From positions 1 through 36,478 of the forward strand of contig NZ_AMGM01000046.1 in NCBI RefSeq assembly GCF_000298295.1: 36,478 nt of DNA, given 5' to 3'. Position numbers and translations under genes: made by a program. This document shows positions 22,314-31,428 of this stretch, piece by piece (the stretch's first letter is position 1; each line of letters opens with the position of its first letter). Source of the DNA: Cecembia lonarensis LW9 (GTDB lineage: Bacteria; Bacteroidota; Bacteroidia; Cytophagales; Cyclobacteriaceae). A model generated the notes under the pieces. That model searched no databases, was not told the origin of the DNA, and worked only from the letters and a program-made list of their open reading frames with translations.

Positions 22314-23600
22314 TCAATTACTGGACACCAACTCAGCAGGCTTTACATCCAATTTGGCTTTTGACTCTTTGGAAAGTATCAAAAAGGCCATCACCAATGA
22401 GGACGCCAGATAAATTCCGACTAGGACGGTTGCACCAGGTATAATCTCCTGCAAACCAAACCACCCTCCATTCCAATAAATCAATCCTACACCCATTACA
22501 AAACGGAAGATCTCTGCTGGCAGGGCCACTTTGGCCTTATCCATCAAGCTGGTATAGGCAAAAATGGAAACCATCATAAAAATGGCATATAGCATCACTT
22601 CCAGGTATTGAAAATTGACAAAGGCCACCAGGACATGGAATACCATGGCAAAGTTTACTACCAACTGGAACCACGACCAGGCAAATAAGGTCTGGGAGGG
22701 CTTGCTGTCATACTTGACCTGCTCGTAAGCATTCTTCCAGTAATTCCAGGGATACTTTTTAGCTACATCATCCGGTCTCCAACCAGTAGGCATAAACCAG
22801 ATTCTCAATTTGTCCCACCAACTCTTTGTCCTCCAAGCATCCTGTATCAATGACCACATATGCACATAATTGATGATCAAAGGATTCCAGGTATTGACAG
22901 GTTTCTTCACGCCATACACAGGAGGTTCTTCGTCCAACTCCTCCTGAAAAGTGCCGAACAATTTGTCCCAAAAAATAAAAATCTGTGAGAGGTTTTTATC
23001 CAGATAAATGTCATTGATGGCATGGTGGACCCTGTGATGGGAAGGGGTTACCAAAATATGCTCCAAGAAACCCATTTTGCCAATCAGGCGGGTATGGTAC
23101 CAAAACTGGGCAAACAAATGAATAGGCGCTACAATGGCCACTACCTCTCCCGGTACGCCCAAAAAAGCCATAGGAATATAAAGGAAGAAATAAATGCCGA
23201 CAATGGCTGAAACAGACTGTCGAAGCGCACAACTCAAATTGAATTCTTCACTGCTGTGGTGTACAATATGCCTGTTCCAAAAGGCATTAATCTTATGGTC
23301 AAATCGATGACTCCAGTACCCCACAAAGTCCATCCCGATAAAAGCAACCACATACACCAACCAAGTACTTTCAATATGGAAAAGGGCTACTTTACCCACC
23401 AACCAACCATAAGAAACAATGGCAATGGACAAACCCATCAGATTTTTAAGGGTATTGGTCATCCCTGAACTCAAACTGGAAATCGTATCCATCCCATAAT
23501 TGATCTGCCGCTTCATTCTACGGGCGGCAATCTCTTCAATGATGATCAGAATAAGGAAAAAGGGGATGGCAAAGGTCAATGCCTTGGCATACAATTCCAT
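22314..23600 (-). CDS. Fatty acid hydroxylase / sterol desaturase family membrane protein
   Basis: Di-iron membrane oxygenase, possibly hydroxylating or cleaving lipid chains; some relatives are alkylglycerol monooxygenases. The histidine boxes are HRFDH (98-102), HIVHHSSEEFN (111-121) and HHRVHH (188-193), with H169 as a further likely ligand. Hydrophobic spans occur near 7-22, 55-70, 81-96, 131-160, 305-330, 335-350 and 385-408. The N-terminal enzyme part (to about 260) is followed by an extra membrane domain, giving 428 residues, longer than the minimal family. It is divergent from the arg operon. Substrate not inferable. Confidence 0.88.
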   Translation of the reverse strand: MELYAKALTFAIPFFLILIIIEEIAARRMKRQINYGMDTISSLSSGMTNTLKNLMGLSIAIVSYGWLVGKVALFHIESTWLVYVVAFIGMDFVGYWSHRFDHKINAFWNRHIVHHSSEEFNLSCALRQSVSAIVGIYFFLYIPMAFLGVPGEVVAIVAPIHLFAQFWYHTRLIGKMGFLEHILVTPSHHRVHHAINDIYLDKNLSQIFIFWDKLFGTFQEELDEEPPVYGVKKPVNTWNPLIINYVHMWSLIQDAWRTKSWWDKLRIWFMPTGWRPDDVAKKYPWNYWKNAYEQVKYDSKPSQTLFAWSWFQLVVNFAMVFHVLVAFVNFQYLEVMLYAIFMMVSIFAYTSLMDKAKVALPAEIFRFVMGVGLIYWNGGWFGLQEIIPGATVLVGIYLASSLVMAFLILSKESKAKLDVKPAELVSSN

Positions 23601-23760
23601 AATTTGAGGGTTTATTGCTTTAACCCTACTAAGTTACACTTGTTTGAAGTTTTACAAAAGAAAAAAAGGGGCAAAAAATGTCCAAACATGTACCCCATAC
23701 ACAATTCTAAAAATTTGCTTAATCACCCGCGGCAAAGATATACCACCATTTCCTACATGG

Positions 23761-23782
23761 AAATACCTAATATTAGGTATTT
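23761..23782. promoter_or_regulatory. 22-bp perfect palindrome, possible operator
   Basis: AAATACCTAAT is followed directly by ATTAGGTATTT, a gap-free perfect dyad. The half-site ATTAGGTAT recurs at 23950-23958, closer to argB. It could regulate the desaturase gene, the arg operon, or both. Confidence 0.6.
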
Positions 23783-23788
23783 TTTGGT

Positions 23789-23839
23789 TGACAGCATAAA
23801 ATAAAATATACTGACAGATAGGTTAAATTGACCTGACAG
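23789..23839 (+). promoter_or_regulatory. Three TGACAG repeats spaced about two helical turns
   Basis: TGACAG occurs at 23789, 23812 and 23834, spaced 23 and 22 bases, the last two as CTGACAGAT. A small dyad AGGT/ACCT lies between the second and third. The even spacing suggests a protein bound along one DNA face. Confidence 0.45.
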
Positions 23840-24046
23840 ATGGTGCAAAAATTTTACTTTTCTAAGTTAAACTTATAACCTACTAAGGAATTTTGAACAA
23901 AACTCTAATTTAGAATAAAATTTCCCTGACATGGAATGGTATTTGTTAAATTAGGTATGTCCATCAAAGTAAATGGCTTTTTGAAATATTATTTGGAAAT
24001 CTCAAAAATCTGAAATCAACAAAAGTTTAACCAAAACCCTATAAAA

Positions 24047-24871
24047 ATGCCTTCTTCCAAGCTTCTCATCAAATACGGTGGGAATGCCATGATCAATCAA
24101 ACGTTAAAATTACAAATTGCACAATCCCTTTATCGCCTCAAGAATGCAGGACATGAAATTGTACTGGTTCATGGGGGAGGTCCTTTTATCAATAAGGCTC
24201 TTGAAAAAGCGAATATTCCATCCGAGTTTATCGAAGGACAAAGACAGACCAGTCCGGAAGCAATGTTTGAAATCCAAAAAACATTGAAAGGTGAAGTAAA
24301 TGGCGATCTGGTAAAAGTGTTTAGCCAGCAAGGACTCAAAGCCGTCGGCCTGTCAGGCCTTGATAATCAAACGGTGCTTGTTTCTCCTAAAAAACTAAAG
24401 CTAACACTTTCAGACGGAATCATAGATGAAATTGATCTGGGACGAGTTGGTCAGATCACATCAGTAGATCCTGAACTTATCCTTTCACTTATTGAGAAAA
24501 AATTCCTTCCCATACTTGCCTGCATTGCAGCAGATACCGAAGGCCTGGCCTATAATGTTAATGCTGATGATTTTGCCGGAGAAGTGGCTGCGTCAATTCA
24601 GGCGGATTACTACATTTCTTTAACAGATGTGGATGGTCTTTACCAGAATTATCCTGATCCTACTTCAATTTTGCGTAACATTTCACTAGGCGATTTGCCA
24701 AACCTTTATGGGAAAATCATCCAAGGAGGAATGATTCCCAAAATCCAATCTCTGGAAAACGCACTCAAAAAAGGGGTAAAAAATGCCCTAATTCTAAACG
24801 GGACCCAACCTGAACAATTGTTAGCCTATTTTGAGAAAGGATCAACTATTGGAACCACAATAACACATTAA
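24047..24871 (+). CDS. argB: Acetylglutamate kinase
   Basis: Phosphorylates N-acetyl-L-glutamate, second step of arginine synthesis. Amino acid kinase fold with KYGGNAM (9-15), the glycine-rich VHGGGP (41-46), SGLDNQTV, NVNADDFAGEVAASI and a C-terminal IIQGGMIPKIQS segment, all classical NAGK motifs. At 274 residues it lacks the N-terminal helix of arginine-inhibited hexameric NAGK, so strong feedback inhibition is not predicted. First gene of a tight operon; argD starts 2 bases after the stop. The motif pattern looks like the classical NAGK rather than the divergent kinase I would expect in many Bacteroidota. Confidence 0.93.
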   Translation: MPSSKLLIKYGGNAMINQTLKLQIAQSLYRLKNAGHEIVLVHGGGPFINKALEKANIPSEFIEGQRQTSPEAMFEIQKTLKGEVNGDLVKVFSQQGLKAVGLSGLDNQTVLVSPKKLKLTLSDGIIDEIDLGRVGQITSVDPELILSLIEKKFLPILACIAADTEGLAYNVNADDFAGEVAASIQADYYISLTDVDGLYQNYPDPTSILRNISLGDLPNLYGKIIQGGMIPKIQSLENALKKGVKNALILNGTQPEQLLAYFEKGSTIGTTITH

Positions 24872-24873
24872 AG

Positions 24874-26079
24874 ATGAAAAATCAAGATTTACATACCAAA
24901 GACCAACAATATTATTTACCCACTTTCAAAAGGATCCCGTTAACCTTTATTAAAGGTGCAGGGGCAAAACTTTGGGATGTGGAAAATAAAGAATACACAG
25001 ATTTATTAGCGGGAATAGCCGTCAATAATGTAGGGCATTGCCATCCAAAAGTCGTTAAAGCCATCCAGGAACAGGCAGCCGAACTGATGCATATTTCCAA
25101 TTTTTTTGTAAGTCCTGCACAAGTAGGACTTTCCGAATTGCTGGTAAAAATATCAGGACTTGATCGCGTTTTCATCACCAATAGTGGTGCTGAATCTGTC
25201 GAGGGGGCCATCAAAATTGCCCGCAGGTATGCCCACAGTAAAGGTAAAGGAGGGAAAATCATCTCTATGGAAAACTCTTTCCACGGAAGGACCCTGGCGA
25301 CTATAGCCACGGGTCAACCCAAATATCAAGAGGGTTTTGGCCCTATGCCTTCGGGCTTTGTACAGGTGCCATTCAATGACCTGGCTGCCATTCAAAAAGA
25401 AATCGATCAAGATGTAGCTGCCATCATTCTGGAACCCATTCAGGGTGAGGGGGGAATCATTCCTGCAGATCCTAAGTATTTAAAATCCTTAAGAGCCCTT
25501 TGCGATGAACATGATGTTGTTTTGATTTTTGATGAAATACAGTCGGGTATTGGAAGAACAGGTCAATGGTTTGCAAAAGATATTTATGGCGTTCAACCAG
25601 ATATTATGACCTTGGCCAAGGGTCTTGGAGGGGGTATGCCTATCGGTGCATTTTTGTGCAATGAAAAAATTTCCAACAGCATACAATTCGGGGATCATGG
25701 AACTACTTTTGGTGGTAATCCAATGGCTGCATCAGCTGCTTTAGCCACCTTGAAGGTCATAATGGATGAGAATCTACGCCAAGCAGCGCAAGAAAAAGGA
25801 GATTGGCTGAAAGCCAAACTGAATGGCCTGAAAAATAAATTTCCCATCATCCAAGAGGTAAGGGGGGAAGGCCTGATGTTGGGGATAGTCTTGGACATTC
25901 CGGCTTTGGGTATCATGCAAAAACTTTTGAAAGCAGGCTTTATCACCAATGCCACTGCCGGTAATGTACTGAGGTTAGTGCCTCCATTAAATATAGAGAA
26001 AGAAGCATTGGAAAATTTTCTAAATGCTTTTGAACTGGTATTGATCCAACAAGAAAATGAAATTCATGCAAAATCATAA
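24874..26079 (+). CDS. argD: Acetylornithine aminotransferase
   Basis: PLP enzyme that transfers an amino group from glutamate to N-acetylglutamate semialdehyde, giving N-acetylornithine. Seen are NSGAESVEGAIKIARRY (substrate and PLP phosphate site, 103-119), IIKA-type core with LEPIQGEGGI (187-195), the PLP-pairing D220 in LIFDEIQSGIGRTG, and the Schiff-base lysine K249 in TLAKGLGGGMPIG. Length 401 is normal. Starts 2 bases after argB; its last 23 bases overlap the argC frame. Confidence 0.93.
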   Translation: MKNQDLHTKDQQYYLPTFKRIPLTFIKGAGAKLWDVENKEYTDLLAGIAVNNVGHCHPKVVKAIQEQAAELMHISNFFVSPAQVGLSELLVKISGLDRVFITNSGAESVEGAIKIARRYAHSKGKGGKIISMENSFHGRTLATIATGQPKYQEGFGPMPSGFVQVPFNDLAAIQKEIDQDVAAIILEPIQGEGGIIPADPKYLKSLRALCDEHDVVLIFDEIQSGIGRTGQWFAKDIYGVQPDIMTLAKGLGGGMPIGAFLCNEKISNSIQFGDHGTTFGGNPMAASAALATLKVIMDENLRQAAQEKGDWLKAKLNGLKNKFPIIQEVRGEGLMLGIVLDIPALGIMQKLLKAGFITNATAGNVLRLVPPLNIEKEALENFLNAFELVLIQQENEIHAKS

Positions 26080-27112
26080 AAAATTTAACATTGCCATTGT
26101 GGGTGCTTCGGGTTTCACAGGTTCTGAACTCGCCCGTTTGCTAAGTCTCCATCCAGCAGTTAAAATCAATCATATTACTTCAGAAAGCCATGAAGGGAAG
26201 AAATTTTCTGATCTTCATCCACAGTTTTTAGGAATTTTGGATCAAACCTTGGAATCTTCAAAGGTGATAAAAAATTCAGACCTGGATATCATCTTTCTGG
26301 CTCTGCCCCATGGTATCTCCATGGATTTTGTCAAAACTCTTTCTGAACAGAAAGCAAGGATCATTGACTTATCAGGAGATTTCAGACTCGAAAGTCCAGA
26401 AGTATATGAGGCTTGGTACCAGAAACAACACATTTTCCCAGAAGGCTTCAAAAATGCAGTTTACGGTTTACCCGAACTACATGCTGAAAAAATCAAAAAA
26501 AGCCGATTGATTGCAAATCCAGGCTGTTATCCTACTGCTTCAATTCTGAGTTTGGCTCCACTGACGGCTCTTGACATGATTGAAACAGATTCAGTCGTCA
26601 TTGATGCCAAATCAGGCTTGACTGGAGCCGGCGTCAAGGCCAGTCCTACCACCCATTTTTCCAATGTCAATGAGAATTTTAAAGCATATGGAATTGGGAC
26701 ACACCGACATACTGTTGAGATTGAAGAGCAACTGGGACTACTGAGCAATAAGCCAACCCTTGTCCAATTTACGCCTCATCTGCTTCCGGTAGACCGGGGA
26801 ATTTTGGCTACAGCCTATGCCAAACCAAAAGGGGAAATGGATCAGAACAAGCTTGAAAAGATCTACGAAGATTTTTATGCAGATAAGCCTTTTGTAAGAA
26901 TCCGAAAAACTGCCCCGGGAATCAAAGATGTGCGGGGCAGCCATTATTGTGACATATTTCCCTTTTGGGATGAAAGAACCAATAGAATCATCAGCATTTC
27001 AGCCATTGACAACCTATTAAAAGGCGCTGCCAGTCAGGCTGTCCACAATATGAATTTGATGCTCGGGTTAGAAGAACAAACCGGGCTGGAACAAATTCCT
27101 TTAAGACCTTAA
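26057..27112 (+). CDS. argC: N-acetyl-gamma-glutamyl-phosphate reductase
   Basis: NADPH-dependent reductase that converts N-acetylglutamyl phosphate to its semialdehyde, third step of arginine synthesis. NADP site GASGFTGSELARLL (16-29), catalytic C157 in NPGCYPTAS, and TPHLLPVDRGIL further on are clear; C-terminal DNLLKGAASQAVHN is the family end motif. It overlaps argD by 23 bases if started at 26057; the ATG three codons later (26066) is equally possible. Length 351 fits type 1 ArgC. Confidence 0.93.
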   Translation: MKFMQNHKKFNIAIVGASGFTGSELARLLSLHPAVKINHITSESHEGKKFSDLHPQFLGILDQTLESSKVIKNSDLDIIFLALPHGISMDFVKTLSEQKARIIDLSGDFRLESPEVYEAWYQKQHIFPEGFKNAVYGLPELHAEKIKKSRLIANPGCYPTASILSLAPLTALDMIETDSVVIDAKSGLTGAGVKASPTTHFSNVNENFKAYGIGTHRHTVEIEEQLGLLSNKPTLVQFTPHLLPVDRGILATAYAKPKGEMDQNKLEKIYEDFYADKPFVRIRKTAPGIKDVRGSHYCDIFPFWDERTNRIISISAIDNLLKGAASQAVHNMNLMLGLEEQTGLEQIPLRP

Positions 27113-27117
27113 TTATC

Positions 27118-28338
27118 ATGAACATGATCAAAAATATTACCAATGTCAGGGGCATCAAATGTTGGGGTGCCCATACCGGTGTAAAATCCATGCGTAGGGA
27201 TTTAGCCATCATTTATTCCGAGGTTCCTGCAGCAGCAGCAGCAGTATTTACCCAAAATAAAGTTCGTGCTGAACCTGTCGAAATCAGTGAGAAGCATGTC
27301 AATGTCAATAATAGGGCACAGGTTATTGTCTGCAATGCGGGTAATGCGAATGCCTGCACAGGTGAACAGGGAAGGCTGGGAGCCGAGGCCATGGTGAAAA
27401 CCACAGCAGAATTATTGAATATTCCAGAAGAAGATGTCATAGTGGCATCTACAGGTCTGATCGGTGAACCTTTCCCCACTGAAGATGTGGTAAATGGCAT
27501 CAAAGAAAACATCCATAAGCTATCGGACAATACCAAGGCCGGTTCTTTTGTTGCCAATGCGATTTTGACCACTGATACCTTTGCCAAAGAGGGATTTGTG
27601 GAATTTCAGCATGATGGAAAAACCATCCATCTGGGTGGTATAGCCAAGGGTTCAGGTATGATTCACCCCAATATGGCTACCATGTTGGGATTTGTGGTCA
27701 CCGACCTGAATATTGATGAAAAGTTATTGGATAAGGCACTAAGGCACAGTGTTGACCGATCATTCAATATGATCACTGTGGATGGTGACACCTCCACCAA
27801 TGATATGGTGGCGATAATGGCAAATGGCTTGGCGGAAAATAAAAAAATCACTTCTGAAAAAGACCCAGGCTATATTATCTTCAGAGAAAAGTTGCAGGAA
27901 ATCCTAACCCACCTTGCTAAATTGATTGTCTCAGACGGAGAAGGCGCTTCTAAATTTATAGAATACAAAGTAAGCAAAGCCAGATCAGGAGAAATTGCAA
28001 GGAAACTGGTTCGCGCCATTTCAGATTCCACTTTGGTCAAAACCGCCATGTTTGGTAGGGATCCCAATTGGGGCAGAATTATCGCAGCCTGTGGCAATGC
28101 CGGAATCAATTTCAATTATAAAAAGGTCAACCTGTTTGTCGGCGATAAAGAAAAATTAGTTCAGGTATTGGAAAAAGGACAGCCCGTAGAATTTGATAAG
28201 AACTACGTGAAAAAATTACTGAGGGACTCTCATCTTAGGGTGTACCTGGAATTGAACACAGGTAATGAGTCAGGTTTGGGCTGGGGCACTGACCTCACGA
28301 CGGATTATGTCATGTTCAATTCAGTGTACACAACATAA
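27118..28338 (+). CDS. argJ: Glutamate N-acetyltransferase / ornithine acetyltransferase ArgJ
   Basis: Transfers acetyl from N-acetylornithine to glutamate, making ornithine and recycling the acetyl group; bifunctional versions also use acetyl-CoA. The autocleavage site is intact: HPNMATMLGF with the nucleophile T188. STGLIGEP (111-118), FGRDPNWGRIIAACG and a C-terminus close to WGTDLTTDYV match the family. Length 406 is typical. It follows argC by 5 bases. With argJ the pathway does not need a separate N-acetylornithine deacetylase. Confidence 0.94.
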   Translation: MNMIKNITNVRGIKCWGAHTGVKSMRRDLAIIYSEVPAAAAAVFTQNKVRAEPVEISEKHVNVNNRAQVIVCNAGNANACTGEQGRLGAEAMVKTTAELLNIPEEDVIVASTGLIGEPFPTEDVVNGIKENIHKLSDNTKAGSFVANAILTTDTFAKEGFVEFQHDGKTIHLGGIAKGSGMIHPNMATMLGFVVTDLNIDEKLLDKALRHSVDRSFNMITVDGDTSTNDMVAIMANGLAENKKITSEKDPGYIIFREKLQEILTHLAKLIVSDGEGASKFIEYKVSKARSGEIARKLVRAISDSTLVKTAMFGRDPNWGRIIAACGNAGINFNYKKVNLFVGDKEKLVQVLEKGQPVEFDKNYVKKLLRDSHLRVYLELNTGNESGLGWGTDLTTDYVMFNSVYTT

Positions 28339-28402
28339 TTACGTGATAATTTTAAGCCAAAGATAAAGGAGTTTAACTTTTGAAAGTACATCTAAGGCAA
28401 AT

Positions 28403-28440
28403 TGAAGCATTTCCTGAGTTTCGGGAGATGCTTCATTATT
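28403..28440 (+). terminator. Hairpin after the arg operon
   Basis: TGAAGCATTTCC (28403-28414) pairs with GGGAGATGCTTCA (28423-28435), about 12 pairs including a G-T wobble, followed by an imperfect T-rich tail. It may also serve the convergent acylase gene. Confidence 0.65.
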
Positions 28441-28505
28441 TTATACCGAATACCATAATCACTCCTTAATCCAGGATTTGTATTGGCCCTCGTGATGAAG
28501 CAATA

Positions 28506-30593
28506 TTAATTTCCGGGATTATAAACCCTTACAGCATTTTTCAGCACCTCTTCCTTCTCTAAAGTCATGGGTTTGAGTTGTTGATTTACAAATAGCTCCA
28601 TCTGGTCTGAATAATGAGGACTATCTGTCTGGTTAGAAGCACCATAAACATTGACCGTTTCGATTTCAGGCAAACCCTCACCAAATTTCACAAGGATGAT
28701 ATAGGATTCCCCTTGTTCTCCTTTTCTTACACCACCTTGATAAGGTTCTGATCTCATGGCTGCAATCACATCGGGTATACCAAAAAGCGGCAATGCTTTG
28801 CCACCACGGACCAGTTTTTGAAAATCTCCTAGATGAACTTCTTTGCCAGGGAAATGATGTGCAAAATAATCTTTAGCCGCTTTTATGGTTTCGGCAGCCT
28901 CTTCCTTATTCAAAACCCTTTTAGGGTCTAGGTTCTCCTCTTTGGTCTTGTCCCTTATGGCATAATAAGCAAAGGCAAAAAGTGCCGCTCCCCTACTTCT
29001 TGTTGTAGATTGCTTGTTCCATGTATTTAATATTTCTAGCTCTTCTGCTATATCAGGGTACAAAGCAGGTTCTAATGAAAAGAGTGCATCAACATTGATT
29101 TCATAGGCCAAATTTTCAGGCAACTGTTTGTCAAATTTAATGGATTTAAACTTTTCATAAGATAACAAGCCAGTATCCTGCATGACCTCCCTGAAACGAA
29201 GAGAGCGATTATTATCGGTAAGGTAATAACCCATCCCTGTGGGAAATGTGTCAAAATCCAAGTTGTCCGCTTCAGCTGAAGCCTTGAATGCCGAATGATT
29301 GGTATTGAACAAGTATCCTGAACTTGGATTTACTTGTTGGGGGAGGGCATCAAAGGGGTAATATTCTTCCCAAAGCTTGGACCTGCTATCCCCTAAAAGT
29401 GTTTTGCTGAAATCAAATTCCGGATTACGTACAGGAAGTAAGGCATTGCTGACATAATAAATGGTGTCATATTTATCCGCATAAACCGTATTGAAACCCG
29501 GTAAAGCCATCATGTCCATGGCGGCTTTAAATTCAGAATAGTTTTTCGCCTTGTTCATCCTGTACCATTGTTCTGGAGCAGTAATCACTTCCAGGGAACC
29601 CGTCCTGATGCTAAAAACGCCTTGGTTAGTGACCAAGGTTGGACCAAAAACACTTTTCCAAACTTTTTTTGGCACAGGAATAGTGACCAAGTCCCACATT
29701 TTCACTTTCAGCCATACCCTTTTTTCTTGCAATTCCAGCCACTCGCCATCGACCTCGTACCGATTCTTTTTCTCTGGGTGCATTTTTAGCTGAAAGACAT
29801 CCAGCTTATCCGGATTATTTACCGTGTGTGCCCAACCCAAATGTTCATTGACTCCATGGAAGACAGTCAAACCTCCAGGAAATAGACCCCCCAAAATATT
29901 CCAACCTGCTTCAGAATGCAGATGTGCTTCATACCATGCGACCGGCCCGGTCAAGGGTTGATGGGAATTAATAGCCAAAAAAGCCTCACCTGAATCCGTC
30001 CGGGATGGATGAATGGCGATGGCATTGGAACCTGCCGCTGGATCCGTGACCTCTCCTTTGTCTATGGTTCCGGCAACAATTTTCTGAACCGCTCCATCCG
30101 CACCGGACATTTGGGCCAAAGAAAGGATATATGCTGAAATGATATCCGTATGGGTAACAGGAAAGGCTTCTTTCAGGAGAACACGTTCTGGATGAGTCAA
30201 GGCGAAATCATTGATGCCAGACAGGTAAGCATCCACCAATTTTTGAAAATCGGGAGAAAAATCTGATAGATATTTATTGGAAGCAATATCTCTGGTCTCT
30301 AAAAGATGTACAAAGAAATCTACAGCGGCCCCTTGTTCGCCTAGGTATCGCCCCAACATGGCCTTACCTGCTAACAAAGTCAATTGTGTTGTTTCAAAGT
30401 CATCCTCTGCATGTGCCCATGCCAAACCATAAGCCACATCAGCATCAGTTTTACCAAATATATGTGGAACCCCATATGCGTCTCTGGCAATTTGCACATT
30501 CCTTGTTTCATATCCGGAATAGGAAAAATCATTGGTACAGGAATTTAATAGGAAAAGAAGGATATAAATCGGGGTTAATTTTATCTGGTTCAT
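28506..30593 (-). CDS. Penicillin acylase family lipoprotein (Ntn hydrolase)
   Basis: Amide-hydrolysing Ntn-hydrolase related to penicillin amidases and acyl-homoserine-lactone acylases, attached to the envelope. The signal peptide ends in a lipobox (LLNSC, C19). The alpha-chain start RDAYGVPHIFGKTDADVAYGLAWAH fits the family (given in parts: RDAYGVPHI at 37-45 and DVAYGLAWAHAEDD at 52-65). The precursor cleavage site is G188-S189 in PAAGSNAIAI, S189 becoming the new N-terminal nucleophile of the beta chain; FHGVNEHLGWAHTVNNPD follows at about 245-262. Length 695 is typical. Substrate (quorum signals, N-acyl amino acids) cannot be told. Confidence 0.9.
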   Translation of the reverse strand: MNQIKLTPIYILLFLLNSCTNDFSYSGYETRNVQIARDAYGVPHIFGKTDADVAYGLAWAHAEDDFETTQLTLLAGKAMLGRYLGEQGAAVDFFVHLLETRDIASNKYLSDFSPDFQKLVDAYLSGINDFALTHPERVLLKEAFPVTHTDIISAYILSLAQMSGADGAVQKIVAGTIDKGEVTDPAAGSNAIAIHPSRTDSGEAFLAINSHQPLTGPVAWYEAHLHSEAGWNILGGLFPGGLTVFHGVNEHLGWAHTVNNPDKLDVFQLKMHPEKKNRYEVDGEWLELQEKRVWLKVKMWDLVTIPVPKKVWKSVFGPTLVTNQGVFSIRTGSLEVITAPEQWYRMNKAKNYSEFKAAMDMMALPGFNTVYADKYDTIYYVSNALLPVRNPEFDFSKTLLGDSRSKLWEEYYPFDALPQQVNPSSGYLFNTNHSAFKASAEADNLDFDTFPTGMGYYLTDNNRSLRFREVMQDTGLLSYEKFKSIKFDKQLPENLAYEINVDALFSLEPALYPDIAEELEILNTWNKQSTTRSRGAALFAFAYYAIRDKTKEENLDPKRVLNKEEAAETIKAAKDYFAHHFPGKEVHLGDFQKLVRGGKALPLFGIPDVIAAMRSEPYQGGVRKGEQGESYIILVKFGEGLPEIETVNVYGASNQTDSPHYSDQMELFVNQQLKPMTLEKEEVLKNAVRVYNPGN

Positions 30594-30675
30594 GATTTCA
30601 ATTCGGAAATTCCAACGGATTGGTTTACATTAAACATGAAATAAAGTCAATTGATTTGAAAACACCAATTTTTAT

Positions 30676-31428
30676 ATGAAGGCCAGAATGAATTCCATGG
30701 ATAGGCTCAGGTTGCTTTTTGAAGAACAGATCAATGTGCTGCCCATTGCAGAAAATCTGGTTCTTTTTGATAAATCCAATTTTAGGGAAGAAATGAAAAA
30801 GCGGAACTTCCATTCAGCCATTGTCAATGTGGATGGAGCATGGATGAAATTCGATGATGGAGATGCAGCACCATCTCCTTTACTGGAAGAGGATTGGATG
30901 GAAGCGGACACCCCCTTGCTGATCGCATTTCGCATGTTGATCCAAAGAAGGCGGTATTTTATCAAAGATGAGGAGGGTAATCTGGCTTATATTGTCACCA
31001 GAACAGATTTGGATAAAATCCCTTTACGCATTGGTTTTTTTGGACTGATCAGTCTTTTTGAAACCCATTTGAAAGACCTGATCCGTAAACAACTCCCTCA
31101 TTGGGAGGAAAGCATTACAGAAAACCGACTCGGCCAGGCAAGGAACCTTTATGAATGGAAAAAAGCCAGAGGCGAGGAAATTGATCTGGTACAATGTCTA
31201 CAGTTTGGGGACCTAGGTTCAGTTTTTTCCAAAAAACAGCGCTTCCGTAAATTTGAACCAGATTTTAGCAGGGACAATTGGGTGGACATGATGAACAAGA
31301 TTGGAAGACTTCGGGATGAATTGGCCCATTCCCAATCACACCTAGGCTTTACATGGGAGGAAATTGACAGAATGATTATTTTTATCAGGGGGATTATTGA
31401 CCGGGAAGATCCGGTTTTTGAGGGTTAA
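30676..31428 (+). CDS. CBS-like plus HEPN-like domain protein
   Basis: A 250-residue soluble protein with an N-terminal CBS-like region (about 10-115, ending in RRRYFIKDEEGNLAYIVTRT with the CBS end DL) and a helical C-terminus. Residues 118-140 start a new helix (RIGFFGLISLFETHLKDLI), and RLRDELAH at 211-218 has the RxxxxH motif of HEPN RNases (R213, H218). It could be an RNase switched by nucleotide binding to the CBS part. The second conserved HEPN features are not obvious, so nuclease activity is a hypothesis. Its stop overlaps that of the convergent oxidoreductase gene by 4 bases. Confidence 0.65.
   Translation: MKARMNSMDRLRLLFEEQINVLPIAENLVLFDKSNFREEMKKRNFHSAIVNVDGAWMKFDDGDAAPSPLLEEDWMEADTPLLIAFRMLIQRRRYFIKDEEGNLAYIVTRTDLDKIPLRIGFFGLISLFETHLKDLIRKQLPHWEESITENRLGQARNLYEWKKARGEEIDLVQCLQFGDLGSVFSKKQRFRKFEPDFSRDNWVDMMNKIGRLRDELAHSQSHLGFTWEEIDRMIIFIRGIIDREDPVFEG

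Larger units (their letters stand above)
23601..24046. other. Intergenic region upstream of the arg operon
   Basis: No gene is seen in these 446 bases. They contain a 22-bp palindrome and a set of spaced TGACAG repeats, both listed separately, and a further ATTAGGTAT half-site at 23950-23958. No exact TAnnTTTG box was found directly ahead of argB. Confidence 0.6.
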
